The notes under the pieces were generated by a model that saw only the letters and a list, made by a program, of their open reading frames with translations, was not told the origin of the DNA and searched no databases. This document shows, in pieces, positions 20,741 to 29,489 of a stretch of 64,000 nt of DNA. Numbering within the stretch: the first letter of the stretch is position 1; each line of letters opens with the position of its first letter. The position numbers and the translations under genes were made by a program. This DNA comes from Citreicoccus inhibens. GTDB lineage: Bacteria; Myxococcota; Myxococcia; Myxococcales; Myxococcaceae. Location: positions 1-64,000 of the forward strand of contig NZ_JAHNZT010000037.1 in NCBI RefSeq assembly GCF_019039035.1, read 5' to 3'.

Positions 20741-23700
20741 ATGCGCGCCTTGACCGACCTGCAAACCGATACCGGCCCTTCCCTCACCCTGGGCATGCCG
20801 GGCTTCACGTTCGAAGACCTGTACCGTCCGCGCGGCTTGCGGCGGCTCATGGAGCGCTTCGACGCGCAGCTCGCCAAGGATGAGCCCGACCTCTTCCAAG
20901 CCTTCGACGCCTACCGCCAGTCGGGGGGCGCCAGCCTCTCCGGTCCGCAAGAGGCGGATGTGCTCGTGCGCGTCGCGCGTCACATCTCGCGCTTCATCAG
21001 CCAGCTCTTCCGCATCGAGACCGAGTCCCAGCGACTGGCCGGCCACCTGCGCGGCGAGCTGCCCCTCTTCGACTTCAAGCGCGAGTTCATCACCCGCCGC
21101 GTCTTCAAGAAGGGCGCCCCCGAGCGGCCGTCGCTGGCCGAGTTCCCCTCGCTCGACGCGCGCATGCGCCTGCTCATGCAGCTGGGCTTCCCGGACGCGC
21201 TCGCGCTGGGGGACCTGGAACGCGGGCTGGCCGAATCCATCCTCACGCTGCTCGACCTGGAGCGCCTCTTCGCCGGCAGCCTCCCGCCCGAGTCCCAGCC
21301 CCGCGCCGAGTCCCTGCGCGCCCGTTGGACCTCGCTGCGCACCGCGCTCCTGTCCACGCCCGAGGGGCGCGACAGCTTCGGCTCCAGCCTCGTCTCCAAG
21401 GGCGACGACGCGGCGGAGCTGGTGGCCGTGCGCGCGCTCGTGTCGCTGGCGGACCGCTGGACGTACGCGCGGGCCCTGCACCCGGAGACGAAGGACGTCT
21501 TCCACACGTGGCCCACGCACCGACTCCCCAAGCCGCTCGTGTTCGATCAGCTCGTCCAGCTCCAGCGCCCGGACGCCGAGCTGCCCGAGAAGACCGAGGG
21601 CCTGGAGCACCACCTGCGCCACCGTGATGGCTTCAAGCTCACGGATCGCCGGGGCACCCAGCGCGACGTGATGAGCGAGGTGGACTACTGCGTCATCTGC
21701 CACGAGCGGCAGAAGGACTCGTGCTCCACGGGCTTCCCCGCGAAGGACCCGGTCGCCGAGGGCCACACGTACAAGAAGAACCCGCTCGGCATCCCGCTCA
21801 CCGGCTGCCCGCTGGACGAGCGCATCTCCGAGGCGCACCTGCTCAAGCGCGAGGGCGACTCGCTGGGCGCGCTCGCGATGATCACCCTGGACAACCCCAT
21901 GTGTCCGGGCACGGGCCACCGCATCTGCAATGACTGCATGAAGGCGTGCATCTTCCAGAAGCAGGAGCCGGTGAACATCCCGCTGGCGGAGACGGGCGCC
22001 CTCACGGACGTGCTCGACCTGCCGTGGGGCTTTGAAATCTACGGCCTGCTCACGCGCTGGAACCCGCTCAATATCCGCCGGCCGTACGCGCTGCCCTACG
22101 TGGGCCGCAACGTGCTGGTGGTGGGCCTGGGTCCCGCGGGCTACACGCTGTCTCACTACCTGCTCAACGAGGGCTTCGCGGTCACCGGCATCGACGGCCT
22201 CAAGGTCGAGCCGTTCCCCGATGCGCTGGTGGGCCGCGGCGGCCAGGGCCTGCAACCCATCCGCGACTGGCGCGCGCTGACGCGCGAGCTGGACGAGCGC
22301 GTGCTGGAGGGCTTCGGAGGCGTGTCCGAGTACGGAATCACCGTGCGCTGGGACAAGAACTTCCTCACGCTCATCCACCTGACGCTCGCGCGGCGCGAGG
22401 GCTTCCGCATCTACGGCGGCACGCGCTTCGGCGGCACGCTCACCATCGACGACGCGTGGTCGCTGGGGTTCGATCACATCGCCATCGCGGCCGGCGCGGG
22501 GCGCCCCACCATCATCGGGATGAAGAACAACCTCATCCGGGGCATCCGCAAGGCGAGCGACTTCCTCATGGCGCTGCAGCTCACCGGCGCGTTCAAGAAG
22601 GACTCGCTCGCGAACCTCCAGGTGCAGCTGCCCGCCATCGTCATCGGCGGCGGACTCACCGGCGTCGACACCGCCACCGAGCTGATGGCGTACTACCCGG
22701 TGCAGGTGGAGAAGGCGCTCGACCGGCACGAGAAGCTCGCGGCGGACCTGGGCGAGGACGCCATCCTCGCGAAGCTGGACGCCGAGGAGCGCGCCACCTA
22801 CCAGACCTTCCTGGAGCACGGCCGCGCGGTGCGCGCCGAGCGGCAGCGCGCGAAGGCCGAGGACCGCGCGCCGGACTTCATCAAGCTCGTGCGCACCTGG
22901 GGCGGCGTGAGCCTGGTGTATCGCCGCGGCCTCACCGAGTCCCCCGCCTACCGCCTCAACCACGAAGAGGTCTCCAAGGCCCTGGAGGAAGGCATCCGCT
23001 TCATCGAGCGCATGAGCCCGGTGGAGGCGCTGCCGGACGCCACGGGCGCGGTGCGCGCGCTGCGCTTCGAGCGCATGGTGACGGTGGACGGCAAGCTCAA
23101 GGGCAGCGGCCAGTTCTTCGAGATGCCCGCCCGCACGGTGTGCGTCGCCGCCGGCACCTCGCCCAACGTCACATACGAGAAGGAGTACCCGGGCACCTTC
23201 CAGCTCGACGCGTCCGGTGACTACTTCCAGGGCCACGCCCTGAAGGAGACCGCCGAGGGCTTCGCGCTCGAATCCGTCGAGGCCGCGGAGGACCTGTCCG
23301 CGCGCGTGGGCTTCTTCACCTCGTACCAGAAGGACGGGCGCTTCATCAGCTTCTACGGCGACAACCACCCGACCTACGCGGGCAACGTGGTGAAGGCCAT
23401 GGCCAGCGCGAAGGATGGCCACCCGGAAGTCGCGCGCCTGTTCGCGCGGGAAGTGGCCGCCCTGGACGTCCACGACGAGCTGGCCGAGGCCCGCCGCGAG
23501 GAGCGCCGCGCCGCGCACTTCGCCAAGCTGGACGAGGCCCTGCTCGCCACGGTGGTCGCGGTCAACCGCCTGACGCCCACCATCGTCGAGGTCGTGGTGA
23601 AGGCCCCGTTCGCGGCGAGCCACTTCGAGCCCGGCCAGTTCTACCGGCTGCAGAACTTCGAGCGGAACGCGCCCGTGGTGGATGGCATCCGCCTCACCAT

Positions 23701-24520
23701 GGAGGGCCTGGCGCTCACCGGTGCCTGGGTGGACAAGGAGCGCGGGCTCATGGGCACCATCGTGTTGGAGATGGGCTCGTCCTCACGCCTGTGCGCCGCG
23801 CTCAAGCCGGGCGAGCCGGTGGTGCTCATGGGCCCCACGGGCGCGCCCACGGAGATTGGCCGCAACGAGACGGTCGTGCTGGTGGGCGGCGGCCTGGGCA
23901 ACGCGGTGCTCTTCTCCATTGCGCGCTCGCTCAAGGCCGCGGGCTGCCGCGTCGTGTACTTCGCCGGTTACCGGCTGAAGGCGGACTCGTTCAAGCACGA
24001 GGAGATTGAGGCCGGCACGGATCAGGTCATCTGGTCGGTGGACTCCGGCGAGCCGCTGCCCGCGCGACGGCCGCAGGACGCGTCGTTCCAGGGCAACGTG
24101 GTGCAGGCCATGGTCGCGTACGCGCAAGGCAAGCTGGGCGTGGCGCCTGTCCTCTCGCTGAGCGACGTGGACCGCATCATCGCCATCGGCTCGGACCGGA
24201 TGATGCGCGCGGTGGCCGAGGCGCGGCACGGGGTGTTGCAGCCGTACCTCAAGCCGGGCCACGAGGCGATCGGCTCCATCAACTCGCCGATGCAGTGCAT
24301 GATGAAGGAGATCTGCGCCCAGTGCCTCCAGAAGCACGTGGATCCAACCACGGGCAAGGAGACGTGGGTGTTCTCTTGCTACAACCAGGACCAGCGCCTG
24401 GACCACGTCGACTTCGTCAACCTCAACCAGCGGCTGCGCGGCAACACCGTCCTGGAGAAGGTCGCGGACACGTTCCTCGCGCGCCTGCTCAAGAGCGCGC
24501 CGCACCTCAAGCGCGTCTGA
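20741..24520 (+). CDS. Fused GltD-like and PyrK/FNR-like iron-sulfur flavoprotein
   Basis: A 1259-residue soluble protein. Residues 1-300 are an unrecognised helical domain. Next comes a cysteine-rich segment (about 314-410) with YCVICHERQKDSC, GCPLDE and CNDCMKACIF, like the Fe-S region of GltD/dihydropyrimidine dehydrogenase. Then come two dinucleotide folds: VVGLGPAGYTLSHYLLNEGF (FAD, about 458) and VIGGGLTGVDTATEL (about 633). From about 935 there is a ferredoxin-reductase-like domain (FEPGQFYRLQNFE; NAD motif LVGGGLGNAV about 1045). A last Cys cluster (C..C..C and C at about 1185-1215, ending TWVFSCYNQDQ) resembles a PyrK-type [2Fe-2S] site. The likely role is intramolecular electron transfer between NAD(P)H and an unknown acceptor. 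No clear ribosome site precedes the ATG. Confidence 0.85.
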   Translation: MRALTDLQTDTGPSLTLGMPGFTFEDLYRPRGLRRLMERFDAQLAKDEPDLFQAFDAYRQSGGASLSGPQEADVLVRVARHISRFISQLFRIETESQRLAGHLRGELPLFDFKREFITRRVFKKGAPERPSLAEFPSLDARMRLLMQLGFPDALALGDLERGLAESILTLLDLERLFAGSLPPESQPRAESLRARWTSLRTALLSTPEGRDSFGSSLVSKGDDAAELVAVRALVSLADRWTYARALHPETKDVFHTWPTHRLPKPLVFDQLVQLQRPDAELPEKTEGLEHHLRHRDGFKLTDRRGTQRDVMSEVDYCVICHERQKDSCSTGFPAKDPVAEGHTYKKNPLGIPLTGCPLDERISEAHLLKREGDSLGALAMITLDNPMCPGTGHRICNDCMKACIFQKQEPVNIPLAETGALTDVLDLPWGFEIYGLLTRWNPLNIRRPYALPYVGRNVLVVGLGPAGYTLSHYLLNEGFAVTGIDGLKVEPFPDALVGRGGQGLQPIRDWRALTRELDERVLEGFGGVSEYGITVRWDKNFLTLIHLTLARREGFRIYGGTRFGGTLTIDDAWSLGFDHIAIAAGAGRPTIIGMKNNLIRGIRKASDFLMALQLTGAFKKDSLANLQVQLPAIVIGGGLTGVDTATELMAYYPVQVEKALDRHEKLAADLGEDAILAKLDAEERATYQTFLEHGRAVRAERQRAKAEDRAPDFIKLVRTWGGVSLVYRRGLTESPAYRLNHEEVSKALEEGIRFIERMSPVEALPDATGAVRALRFERMVTVDGKLKGSGQFFEMPARTVCVAAGTSPNVTYEKEYPGTFQLDASGDYFQGHALKETAEGFALESVEAAEDLSARVGFFTSYQKDGRFISFYGDNHPTYAGNVVKAMASAKDGHPEVARLFAREVAALDVHDELAEARREERRAAHFAKLDEALLATVVAVNRLTPTIVEVVVKAPFAASHFEPGQFYRLQNFERNAPVVDGIRLTMEGLALTGAWVDKERGLMGTIVLEMGSSSRLCAALKPGEPVVLMGPTGAPTEIGRNETVVLVGGGLGNAVLFSIARSLKAAGCRVVYFAGYRLKADSFKHEEIEAGTDQVIWSVDSGEPLPARRPQDASFQGNVVQAMVAYAQGKLGVAPVLSLSDVDRIIAIGSDRMMRAVAEARHGVLQPYLKPGHEAIGSINSPMQCMMKEICAQCLQKHVDPTTGKETWVFSCYNQDQRLDHVDFVNLNQRLRGNTVLEKVADTFLARLLKSAPHLKRV

Positions 24521-24535
24521 GACGACTCACCAGGT

Positions 24536-24560
24536 CGCCCGGGCCTTCAACGCCCGGGCG
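24536..24560. terminator. Bidirectional hairpin between convergent genes
   Basis: A perfect 9-bp stem CGCCCGGGC (24536-24544) with GCCCGGGCG (24552-24560) around a 7-base loop. It sits in the 52-base gap between the flavoprotein stop and the lipoprotein stop, so it can serve both transcripts. No strong T-run is present. Confidence 0.6.
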
Positions 24561-24572
24561 GCCCACCACCCC

Positions 24573-25229
24573 TCAGCGCCGCAGTCCGGCGAACGCCTTG
24601 AGCATGTCCTGGTAGTTCCTGGTCAGGTCCTCCTCGCGCGCGAGCACCGCATCCACGCTCGCGTCACCGAACTGGGACCGCACCTGCGGCAGCTTCTGGA
24701 ACGTCTCCACCTGGCGCCGCATGGAGTCCACTTGAGGCGCCAACTGTGAGCGCTGCTCCTGCGGCAATCGGGCCTGGAGCGCCTCCAGCTTCTTGAGCTC
24801 CTCCTCGAACTGAAGCGTGCGCCCCATCTGCCGCTGGCTGATGACAGCGGTGACGATCTCCGCGATGCCGTTGACGTCGTCCTCGCTCAGCCCCGCGGCC
24901 TGTCGCGCCTCGGCCTCGGCCTTGGCCTTGCGCTCGATGAGCTTGAGCCCCGCGCGCGCCTCGCCCGTGCCCGCGTCCATGAGCGAGCCCATGTCCTGGA
25001 GGCCCCGCATCAGCGAGCCATACACCTCCAGCATCCGCCGCTGATAGCCCACGTAGGCGTCCAGCTTCTGCGGAGTCACCGCATAGGGGCGGGGCTCCTC
25101 GGACTCGCCCGGCGTGGTCGGACGCGACGCCGCGCCCGCTTCGGCAGCCTGGGACTCGCTCGCCCGTTCGTCCTTCTTACAGGCCGAGAAGGCCAGAGCC
25201 CCCAGCAACACCCACGACACCTTGCGCAT
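24573..25229 (-). CDS. Coiled-coil lipoprotein of unknown function
   Basis: A 218-residue protein from ATG 25229 with GGAGGAG upstream. The signal peptide ends in LAFSAC, giving lipid-attached C17; the next residues are KKDERAS. A Ser/Pro/Glu linker (about 25-45) leads to a mostly helical, charged body, including LIERKAKAEAEARQAAGLSE and EEELKKLEALQARLPQEQRSQ, which look like coiled coil. No catalytic motif is visible. It is divergent from sixA. I do not recognise a named family; similar lipoproteins are common in myxobacterial envelopes. Confidence 0.75.
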   Translation of the reverse strand: MRKVSWVLLGALAFSACKKDERASESQAAEAGAASRPTTPGESEEPRPYAVTPQKLDAYVGYQRRMLEVYGSLMRGLQDMGSLMDAGTGEARAGLKLIERKAKAEAEARQAAGLSEDDVNGIAEIVTAVISQRQMGRTLQFEEELKKLEALQARLPQEQRSQLAPQVDSMRRQVETFQKLPQVRSQFGDASVDAVLAREEDLTRNYQDMLKAFAGLRR

Positions 25230-25261
25230 GCGTTCTCCTCCGGTCGCGCCGGGGGAGATGA

Positions 25262-25267
25262 AGTATA
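25262..25267 (-). promoter_or_regulatory. Candidate -10 element of the lipoprotein gene
   Basis: Leftward TATACT (5 of 6 to consensus) lies 33 bases upstream of the ATG at 25229. No good -35 is seen at 16-18 bp. Confidence 0.3.
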
Positions 25268-25354
25268 TGCTCCCGACCTCGCGCGCGAGCGCTGGTGCAC
25301 GAACCCCGCTAGAAGAGGGGCTCTTCCGGGCACTGAACAATCGCAGCATTCCCT

Positions 25355-25384
25355 TTGACCAACCCGGCTGCGGTCGTGTACGAA
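25355..25384 (+). promoter_or_regulatory. Candidate promoter for sixA-cyaY
   Basis: TTGACC (25355-25360, 5 of 6) and TACGAA (25379-25384, 3 of 6) are separated by 18 bp, about 30 bases ahead of the TTG start of sixA. Confidence 0.4.
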
Positions 25385-25415
25385 CCGCGGTCCTGTCGAG
25401 AGCAGTGGAGGGACT

Positions 25416-25970
25416 TTGAGGATTTTCCTGGTGAGGCACGGCGATGCGGACGCGGAGATCCCCGAGGGTCTCGGCGACGAGGCGCGCGCGCTGACCGCGA
25501 AGTCCCGCGCCAACACCGCGCTGCATTTCGCGGCGCTGGCGGAGCGGATGGGACCCATCGGGCTTATCCTCACCAGCCCGTTGGTGCGGGCGGTGCAGAC
25601 GGCGCAAATCCTCTCCACCGCCACTCGCCACGAGGGCCTCCTGCGCGTGCACCGGTGCCTCTTGCCGGACATGCCCGTGGGCGCCGTGGAGCCCGTCATC
25701 CTTGAGCACGCGGATCAGAACATCGTGCTCGTGGGACACCAGCCGTCCATGGGCGCGCTCGCCGCGCACCTGTTGGGGATGCAGTCATTCCCCAAGCCGG
25801 TGAACCCGGGCACCGTCATCGCCATGGAGCGTCCGGAGACGCCCATCGACGACGACGCCATGCCAACCATCAACGACAAGCAGGGCGAGAACGCGAACGC
25901 GGCCGTGCAGCAGCTCAAGTTCTTGTTCTACGCGGCCCCTGGTCAGCAAGTCCTCGACGTCATTCAGTGA
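25416..25970 (+). CDS. sixA: Phosphohistidine phosphatase SixA-like (TTG start)
   Basis: A 184-residue histidine-phosphatase-superfamily protein. The start is a rare TTG at 25416, fixed by GGAGGG just upstream and by the immediate N-terminal catalytic motif: R7-H8-G9 in FLVRHGDAD. SPLVRAVQTA supplies R58, and the second catalytic histidine is H108 in VGHQPSMG. SixA removes phosphate from histidine in phosphotransfer domains. The last 40 residues (from about 140) extend past the usual SixA end with an Asp/Asn-rich loop. cyaY follows 16 bases downstream. Confidence 0.9.
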   Translation: MRIFLVRHGDADAEIPEGLGDEARALTAKSRANTALHFAALAERMGPIGLILTSPLVRAVQTAQILSTATRHEGLLRVHRCLLPDMPVGAVEPVILEHADQNIVLVGHQPSMGALAAHLLGMQSFPKPVNPGTVIAMERPETPIDDDAMPTINDKQGENANAAVQQLKFLFYAAPGQQVLDVIQ

Positions 25971-25986
25971 CGTCGCGAGCGCGGCC

Positions 25987-26319
25987 ATGATGGACGAAGC
26001 CCGCTTCAATCAGCTCGCCTCCGCCGTCTTCAAGCGCATCATCGCGGCGGCGGACGCCATGGATCCAGACGTGCTCGAGGCCGAGAGCACCGGGGACATG
26101 GTGACGCTGACCTCGCGCGCGCGTGAGAAGTGCATCATCAACACGCAGCGCGCGGTGCGGCAGCTCTGGGTGGCCGGAATGGGCCAGGGCATCCACTTCA
26201 ACTACGACGAAGCCACCCGCACCTGGAAGGACGACAAGGGGCGCGGGATGGAGCTGCTCACCTTCGTCGCGGACGCGGTGAAGTCCCTCACGGGGCAGGA
26301 CTTCCCCTACCCCGCCTGA
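25987..26319 (+). CDS. cyaY: Iron donor protein CyaY (frataxin)
   Basis: A 110-residue protein of frataxin length. The N-terminal helix (MMDEARFNQLASAVFKRI) carries acidic residues, followed by DAMDPDVLEAESTGDMVTLT, the acidic ridge and first strand. RAVRQLWVAGMGQGIHFNY and WKDDKGRGMELLTFVADAV complete the fold. CyaY binds iron and modulates Fe-S cluster assembly at IscS. Two ATG codons are adjacent at the start; either may be used. It sits in a short operon with sixA and overlaps the 3' end of the leftward receiver/GGDEF gene by 13 bases. Confidence 0.93.
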   Translation: MMDEARFNQLASAVFKRIIAAADAMDPDVLEAESTGDMVTLTSRAREKCIINTQRAVRQLWVAGMGQGIHFNYDEATRTWKDDKGRGMELLTFVADAVKSLTGQDFPYPA

Positions 26320-27245
26320 GCCGCACCCGTCGCGCCGGCGGGCGCTTCCACGCGATCGCCCCCCGCGGCCTGAGCGCGCCGAAGCGCCTCACCTGCCTCC
26401 TTCAACATGCCGCCGAAGCTGACGCCCTGTCCCTGCGCGGGCGCGGCCTTGGTCATGGAGGGCTCGGACACCGCCACCCCCACGGACGCGCTGACGCCTG
26501 GCAGGGAGCGCAGCGACTTCACCTGCGCGCGCAGGCGCTCGGCGACCACCAGCGCGCCGGTGCGCGGCGTGTGCGGCAGGAAGATGCCGAAGCGGCCATC
26601 CGCGAAGGGCACCGCCACGTCGATGTCCCGCACTCCGGCGATGAGCAAGCCCAGCACCTCGCCCAGCACCGCGGTGCGCTGCGCCAGCGGCAGGGCGGCC
26701 ACGCGCGTGGAGAAGGCGTCCAGTTCCACCACCAGCAGCGCGATGGGATAGCGGTAGCGGCGGCTGCGCTTCACCTCCAGCAGCAGCAAGCGCTTGAGGA
26801 ACTCGAAGTCTGCGGACGCGGATGCAGCAGCCGCGGGCGGCAGCGGCGCGGCCGGCGCGGGGGCTGGCGTCCGGCGTGCCTCGACGAGCTTCGACAGCAG
26901 CCGCACACAGCCGAGGAGGTTGCCACGCTTGAGTGGCCCCACCAGGCACGCGTCTGCGCCCACGGAGGCGGCCCGCTCATCCGCGTGCTCCTCATCAGGC
27001 GGATACAGCAGGAGCACGGGCACGTCCGAGCCCTGATCCCGCAGGCTGCGGCAGAGGGCCTCGCCGTCCCATGCCCCCGTGGCCGAGGCCACGACGAGGG
27101 ACGGGGGAGGCTGCGCCAGCGCGTGGCGCAGCGCCTCCTCGAGGCTGGCCGCGGTGGTGACTTCCTGCGTGGCGACGTCCAGGAAGCGCCGCAACGCCCC
27201 CGCCACGGGGGCGGAGGGTTCGGCCAGAAGAACGGAGGCGATCAA
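26307..27245 (-). CDS. Degenerate receiver plus degenerate GGDEF protein (TTG start)
   Basis: A 312-residue protein. Its TTG start at 27245 overlaps the frr stop as TTGA, so translation is coupled to frr. Residues 1-122 resemble a response-regulator receiver, but the phospho-acceptor strand reads LVVASATG (about 50-57) with no Asp at the usual place; the later P-L-K near 104-106 is kept. After a Pro/Ala linker (125-145), residues 147-295 resemble a GGDEF domain: FEFLKRLLLLEVKRSRRYRYP and VVELDAF, but the signature loop is ADGRF (215-219) instead of GGDEF. It is probably not a diguanylate cyclase; a binding or scaffold role is more likely. Confidence 0.8.
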   Translation of the reverse strand: MIASVLLAEPSAPVAGALRRFLDVATQEVTTAASLEEALRHALAQPPPSLVVASATGAWDGEALCRSLRDQGSDVPVLLLYPPDEEHADERAASVGADACLVGPLKRGNLLGCVRLLSKLVEARRTPAPAPAAPLPPAAAASASADFEFLKRLLLLEVKRSRRYRYPIALLVVELDAFSTRVAALPLAQRTAVLGEVLGLLIAGVRDIDVAVPFADGRFGIFLPHTPRTGALVVAERLRAQVKSLRSLPGVSASVGVAVSEPSMTKAAPAQGQGVSFGGMLKEAGEALRRAQAAGGDRVEAPAGATGAAQAG

Positions 27246-27799
27246 ACCGACATGATCTCCTTCTCCTTCGCGGCGAGAATCTGATCGACCTGAGCGATGC
27301 CGGCGTCCGTCTGCTTCTGCACGCTCTCGGTGATGCGCTTGTGGTCGTCCTCGGTGATCTTCTTGTCCTTCAGCTGCGTCTTGAGGGACTCGTTCGCGTC
27401 GCGGCGGACGTTGCGGATGGCGACCTTGTGGTCCTCACCCTTCGTCTTCACCTGCTTGACGATGTCCTTGCGGCGCTCCTCGGTGAGCGGCGGGAAGGGC
27501 AGGCGGATCATCTCCCCATCGTTCATGGGGTTGATGCCCAGGTTCGCCTCGCGCAGCGCCTTCTCGATCTCCTTGAGGAGGTTCTTCTCCCAAGGCTTGA
27601 TGACGATGAGGCGGGGCTCCGGCGCGTTGACGCTGGCCACGCCGGACAGCGGCGTGGGGGTGCCGTAGTAGTCCACCCGAACGCCATCCAGGATGGCGGT
27701 GCTGGCCCGGCCCGTGCGCACCTTGGACAGCTCGCGGCGGAGGTCCTCCAGCGACTTGTCGATGCGGCCCTTCAGTTCGGCGACGACGTCTCCGTTCAT
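27242..27799 (-). CDS. frr: Ribosome recycling factor
   Basis: A 185-residue protein of exact family length. With EF-G it splits post-termination ribosomes. Hallmarks are LRRELSKVRTGRAS near residues 19-32, VDYYGTPTPLSGVASV, KPWEKNLLKEIEKAL and GEMIRLPFPPLTEERR. The ATG at 27799 has GAGGAGAA upstream. It follows pyrH by 27 bases in the usual rpsB-tsf-pyrH-frr order. The stop TGA shares bases with the TTG start of the next gene. Confidence 0.98.
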   Translation of the reverse strand: MNGDVVAELKGRIDKSLEDLRRELSKVRTGRASTAILDGVRVDYYGTPTPLSGVASVNAPEPRLIVIKPWEKNLLKEIEKALREANLGINPMNDGEMIRLPFPPLTEERRKDIVKQVKTKGEDHKVAIRNVRRDANESLKTQLKDKKITEDDHKRITESVQKQTDAGIAQVDQILAAKEKEIMSV

Positions 27800-27826
27800 T
27801 GCATTCTCCTCAGCACCGATTTGGGT

Positions 27827-28570
27827 TCAGGCCCAGGCCGTCTCGGCCGCGCCCACCACCGTACCAATCTCCCCGTTGCCCAGCACCGCACGCTGGATGT
27901 TCCCCCGCGTGGTGAGGTCAAACACGATGATGGGCAGCTTGTTGTCCATGCACAGCGAGATGGCGGTGGAGTCCATCACGTTCAGGTTCTGGCGGAGCAC
28001 ATCCATGTACGTCAGCGTCTTGTAGCGGCGCGCCGTGGGCTCCTTCTTCGGATCCGCGCTGTAGACGCCATCCACCTTGGTCGCCTTGAGGATGATCTGC
28101 GCGTTGATCTCCATCGCGCGCAGCGACGCGGCCGTGTCCGTGGTGAAGTAGGGGTTGCCCGTGCCCGCAGCGAAGATGACCACGCGGCCCTTCTCCAGGT
28201 GCCGCACCGCGCGCCGGCGGATGTAGGGCTCGGAGATCTGCTCCATCTTGATGGCGGACTGGACTCGCGTGTGCAGCCCCTGCTTCTCCAGGGCGTCCTG
28301 CATGGCCATGGAGTTGATGCAGGTGGCGAGCATGCCCATGTAGTCGGCGCTCGCGCGGTCCATGCCCTCCGTGGCGCCCGCCACGCCTCGGAAGATGTTG
28401 CCGCCGCCAATGACGACGGCCAGCTCCACCCCCGCCTTCGACAGTTCCGCGATCTCCTCCGCGATGCGAAGCAGCGTGGGCGGATGGATGCCGTACTTCC
28501 CCTCACCCATCAGGGCTTCACCCGAGAGCTTGAGGAGGACGCGCTTGTAGGGAAGGGTCGTGTCTGGCAT
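27827..28570 (-). CDS. pyrH: Uridylate kinase
   Basis: A 247-residue UMP kinase of the amino-acid-kinase fold; it makes UDP from UMP with ATP and is hexameric in the family. Motifs seen are [12 protein letters not shown] (residues 11-22), [44 protein letters not shown] and [14 protein letters not shown] 28570 gives the usual N-terminal length; upstream codons are open but lie in the structured tsf-pyrH gap. No strong ribosome site is seen before the ATG. Confidence 0.97.
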   Translation of the reverse strand: MPDTTLPYKRVLLKLSGEALMGEGKYGIHPPTLLRIAEEIAELSKAGVELAVVIGGGNIFRGVAGATEGMDRASADYMGMLATCINSMAMQDALEKQGLHTRVQSAIKMEQISEPYIRRRAVRHLEKGRVVIFAAGTGNPYFTTDTAASLRAMEINAQIILKATKVDGVYSADPKKEPTARRYKTLTYMDVLRQNLNVMDSTAISLCMDNKLPIIVFDLTTRGNIQRAVLGNGEIGTVVGAAETAWA

Positions 28571-28682
28571 GCGCGACCGCTTGTATCGCCCGGCCCGCGC
28601 CCGATCAACGATGGAGTCTCCCTCGGCTCCCACATCGTTGGCTGGCATGCGCCTGGGGTCCAGGCGCCCCTGGAACGGCGAA

Positions 28683-28727
28683 GGCCGCGGGCCCCCGCTC
28701 CCCGGAAGGGAGCCGGCGCACGCGGCC
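28683..28727 (-). promoter_or_regulatory. Long nested stem-loop between tsf and pyrH
   Basis: Outer arms GGCCGCG and CGCGGCC (28683-28689 with 28721-28727) enclose an inner GCTCCC/GGGAGC stem (28697-28702 with 28708-28713). It lies in the 186-base tsf-pyrH gap. On the leftward transcript there is no T-run after it, so attenuation or RNA processing is more likely than clean termination. Confidence 0.4.
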
Positions 28728-28756
28728 CTCGGCACGGCGACGGATGAGACGGGCGC

Positions 28757-29410
28757 TTAGGCCTGGCCCAGCGTCTTGGCGACCTCGGCGGCCAGGTCGT
28801 CCTTCTTCTTCTCGATGCCCTCACCCACCTCGTAGCGGGTGAAGCGGCGCACGGAGACCTTCTCGCCAATCTTCGCCGCGCGCTCGGTGATCATGTCACC
28901 GACCTTCTTCTTGTCGTCCTTCACCCAGAGCTGATCCACCAGGCAGACGAGCTCGTAGTACTTCTCCATCTTGCCCACGAGGATCTTCTCCAGCATCGCC
29001 TCGGGCTTGCCCTGCTGCTTGAGCAGCTCGCGCTGGATCTCCTTCTCCTTCTCCATCGCGGCCGTGGGGACTTCCTCGCGGCGGACGTACTTGGGGTTGG
29101 CGGCGGCGATCTGCATCGCCACGTCCTTCACCAGGTCCTGGAAGTCATCGTTGCGGGCAACGAAGTCCGTCTCGCAGTTGACCTCCACGAGGACGCCGAT
29201 GCGGCCACTGTGGATGTAGCTGCCGATGAGGCCCTCGGCCGCCACGCGGCCTTCCTTGCCGGCGGCGCGGGAGATGCCCTTCTTGCGAAGCCACTCCTCC
29301 GCCTTGGTGAAGTCGCCGCCCGTCTCGGCGAGCGCCTTCTTGCAGTCCATCATGCCCGCGCCGGTCCGCTCGCGGAGCTCCTTCACCATCTGGGCGCTGA
29401 CCTCGGCCAT
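28757..29410 (-). CDS. tsf: Elongation factor Ts
   Basis: A 217-residue nucleotide-exchange factor for EF-Tu. The N-terminal UBA-like domain has VKELRERTGAGMMDCKKAL (residues 9-27), followed by the core signature VEVNCETDFVARNDDF (about 76-91). It is a short EF-Ts with a single core subdomain, ending in a basic/Ala-rich tail. ATG 29410 has GGAGAAG upstream. It follows rpsB on the same strand, after a strong hairpin with a T-tract. Confidence 0.97.
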   Translation of the reverse strand: MAEVSAQMVKELRERTGAGMMDCKKALAETGGDFTKAEEWLRKKGISRAAGKEGRVAAEGLIGSYIHSGRIGVLVEVNCETDFVARNDDFQDLVKDVAMQIAAANPKYVRREEVPTAAMEKEKEIQRELLKQQGKPEAMLEKILVGKMEKYYELVCLVDQLWVKDDKKKVGDMITERAAKIGEKVSVRRFTRYEVGEGIEKKKDDLAAEVAKTLGQA

Positions 29411-29489
29411 GTTCTTCTCCAGCCTCCGCGGTGCCACGGCGCCATGCGCCATGCGCGGAGCAATCAGGTTCAAGACGACTGATACGAAA

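Noticed and set aside
20543-23623. Leftward frame of over 1000 codons opposite the flavoprotein
   Set aside because: Antisense shadow; the sense protein has flavin and Fe-S motifs throughout.
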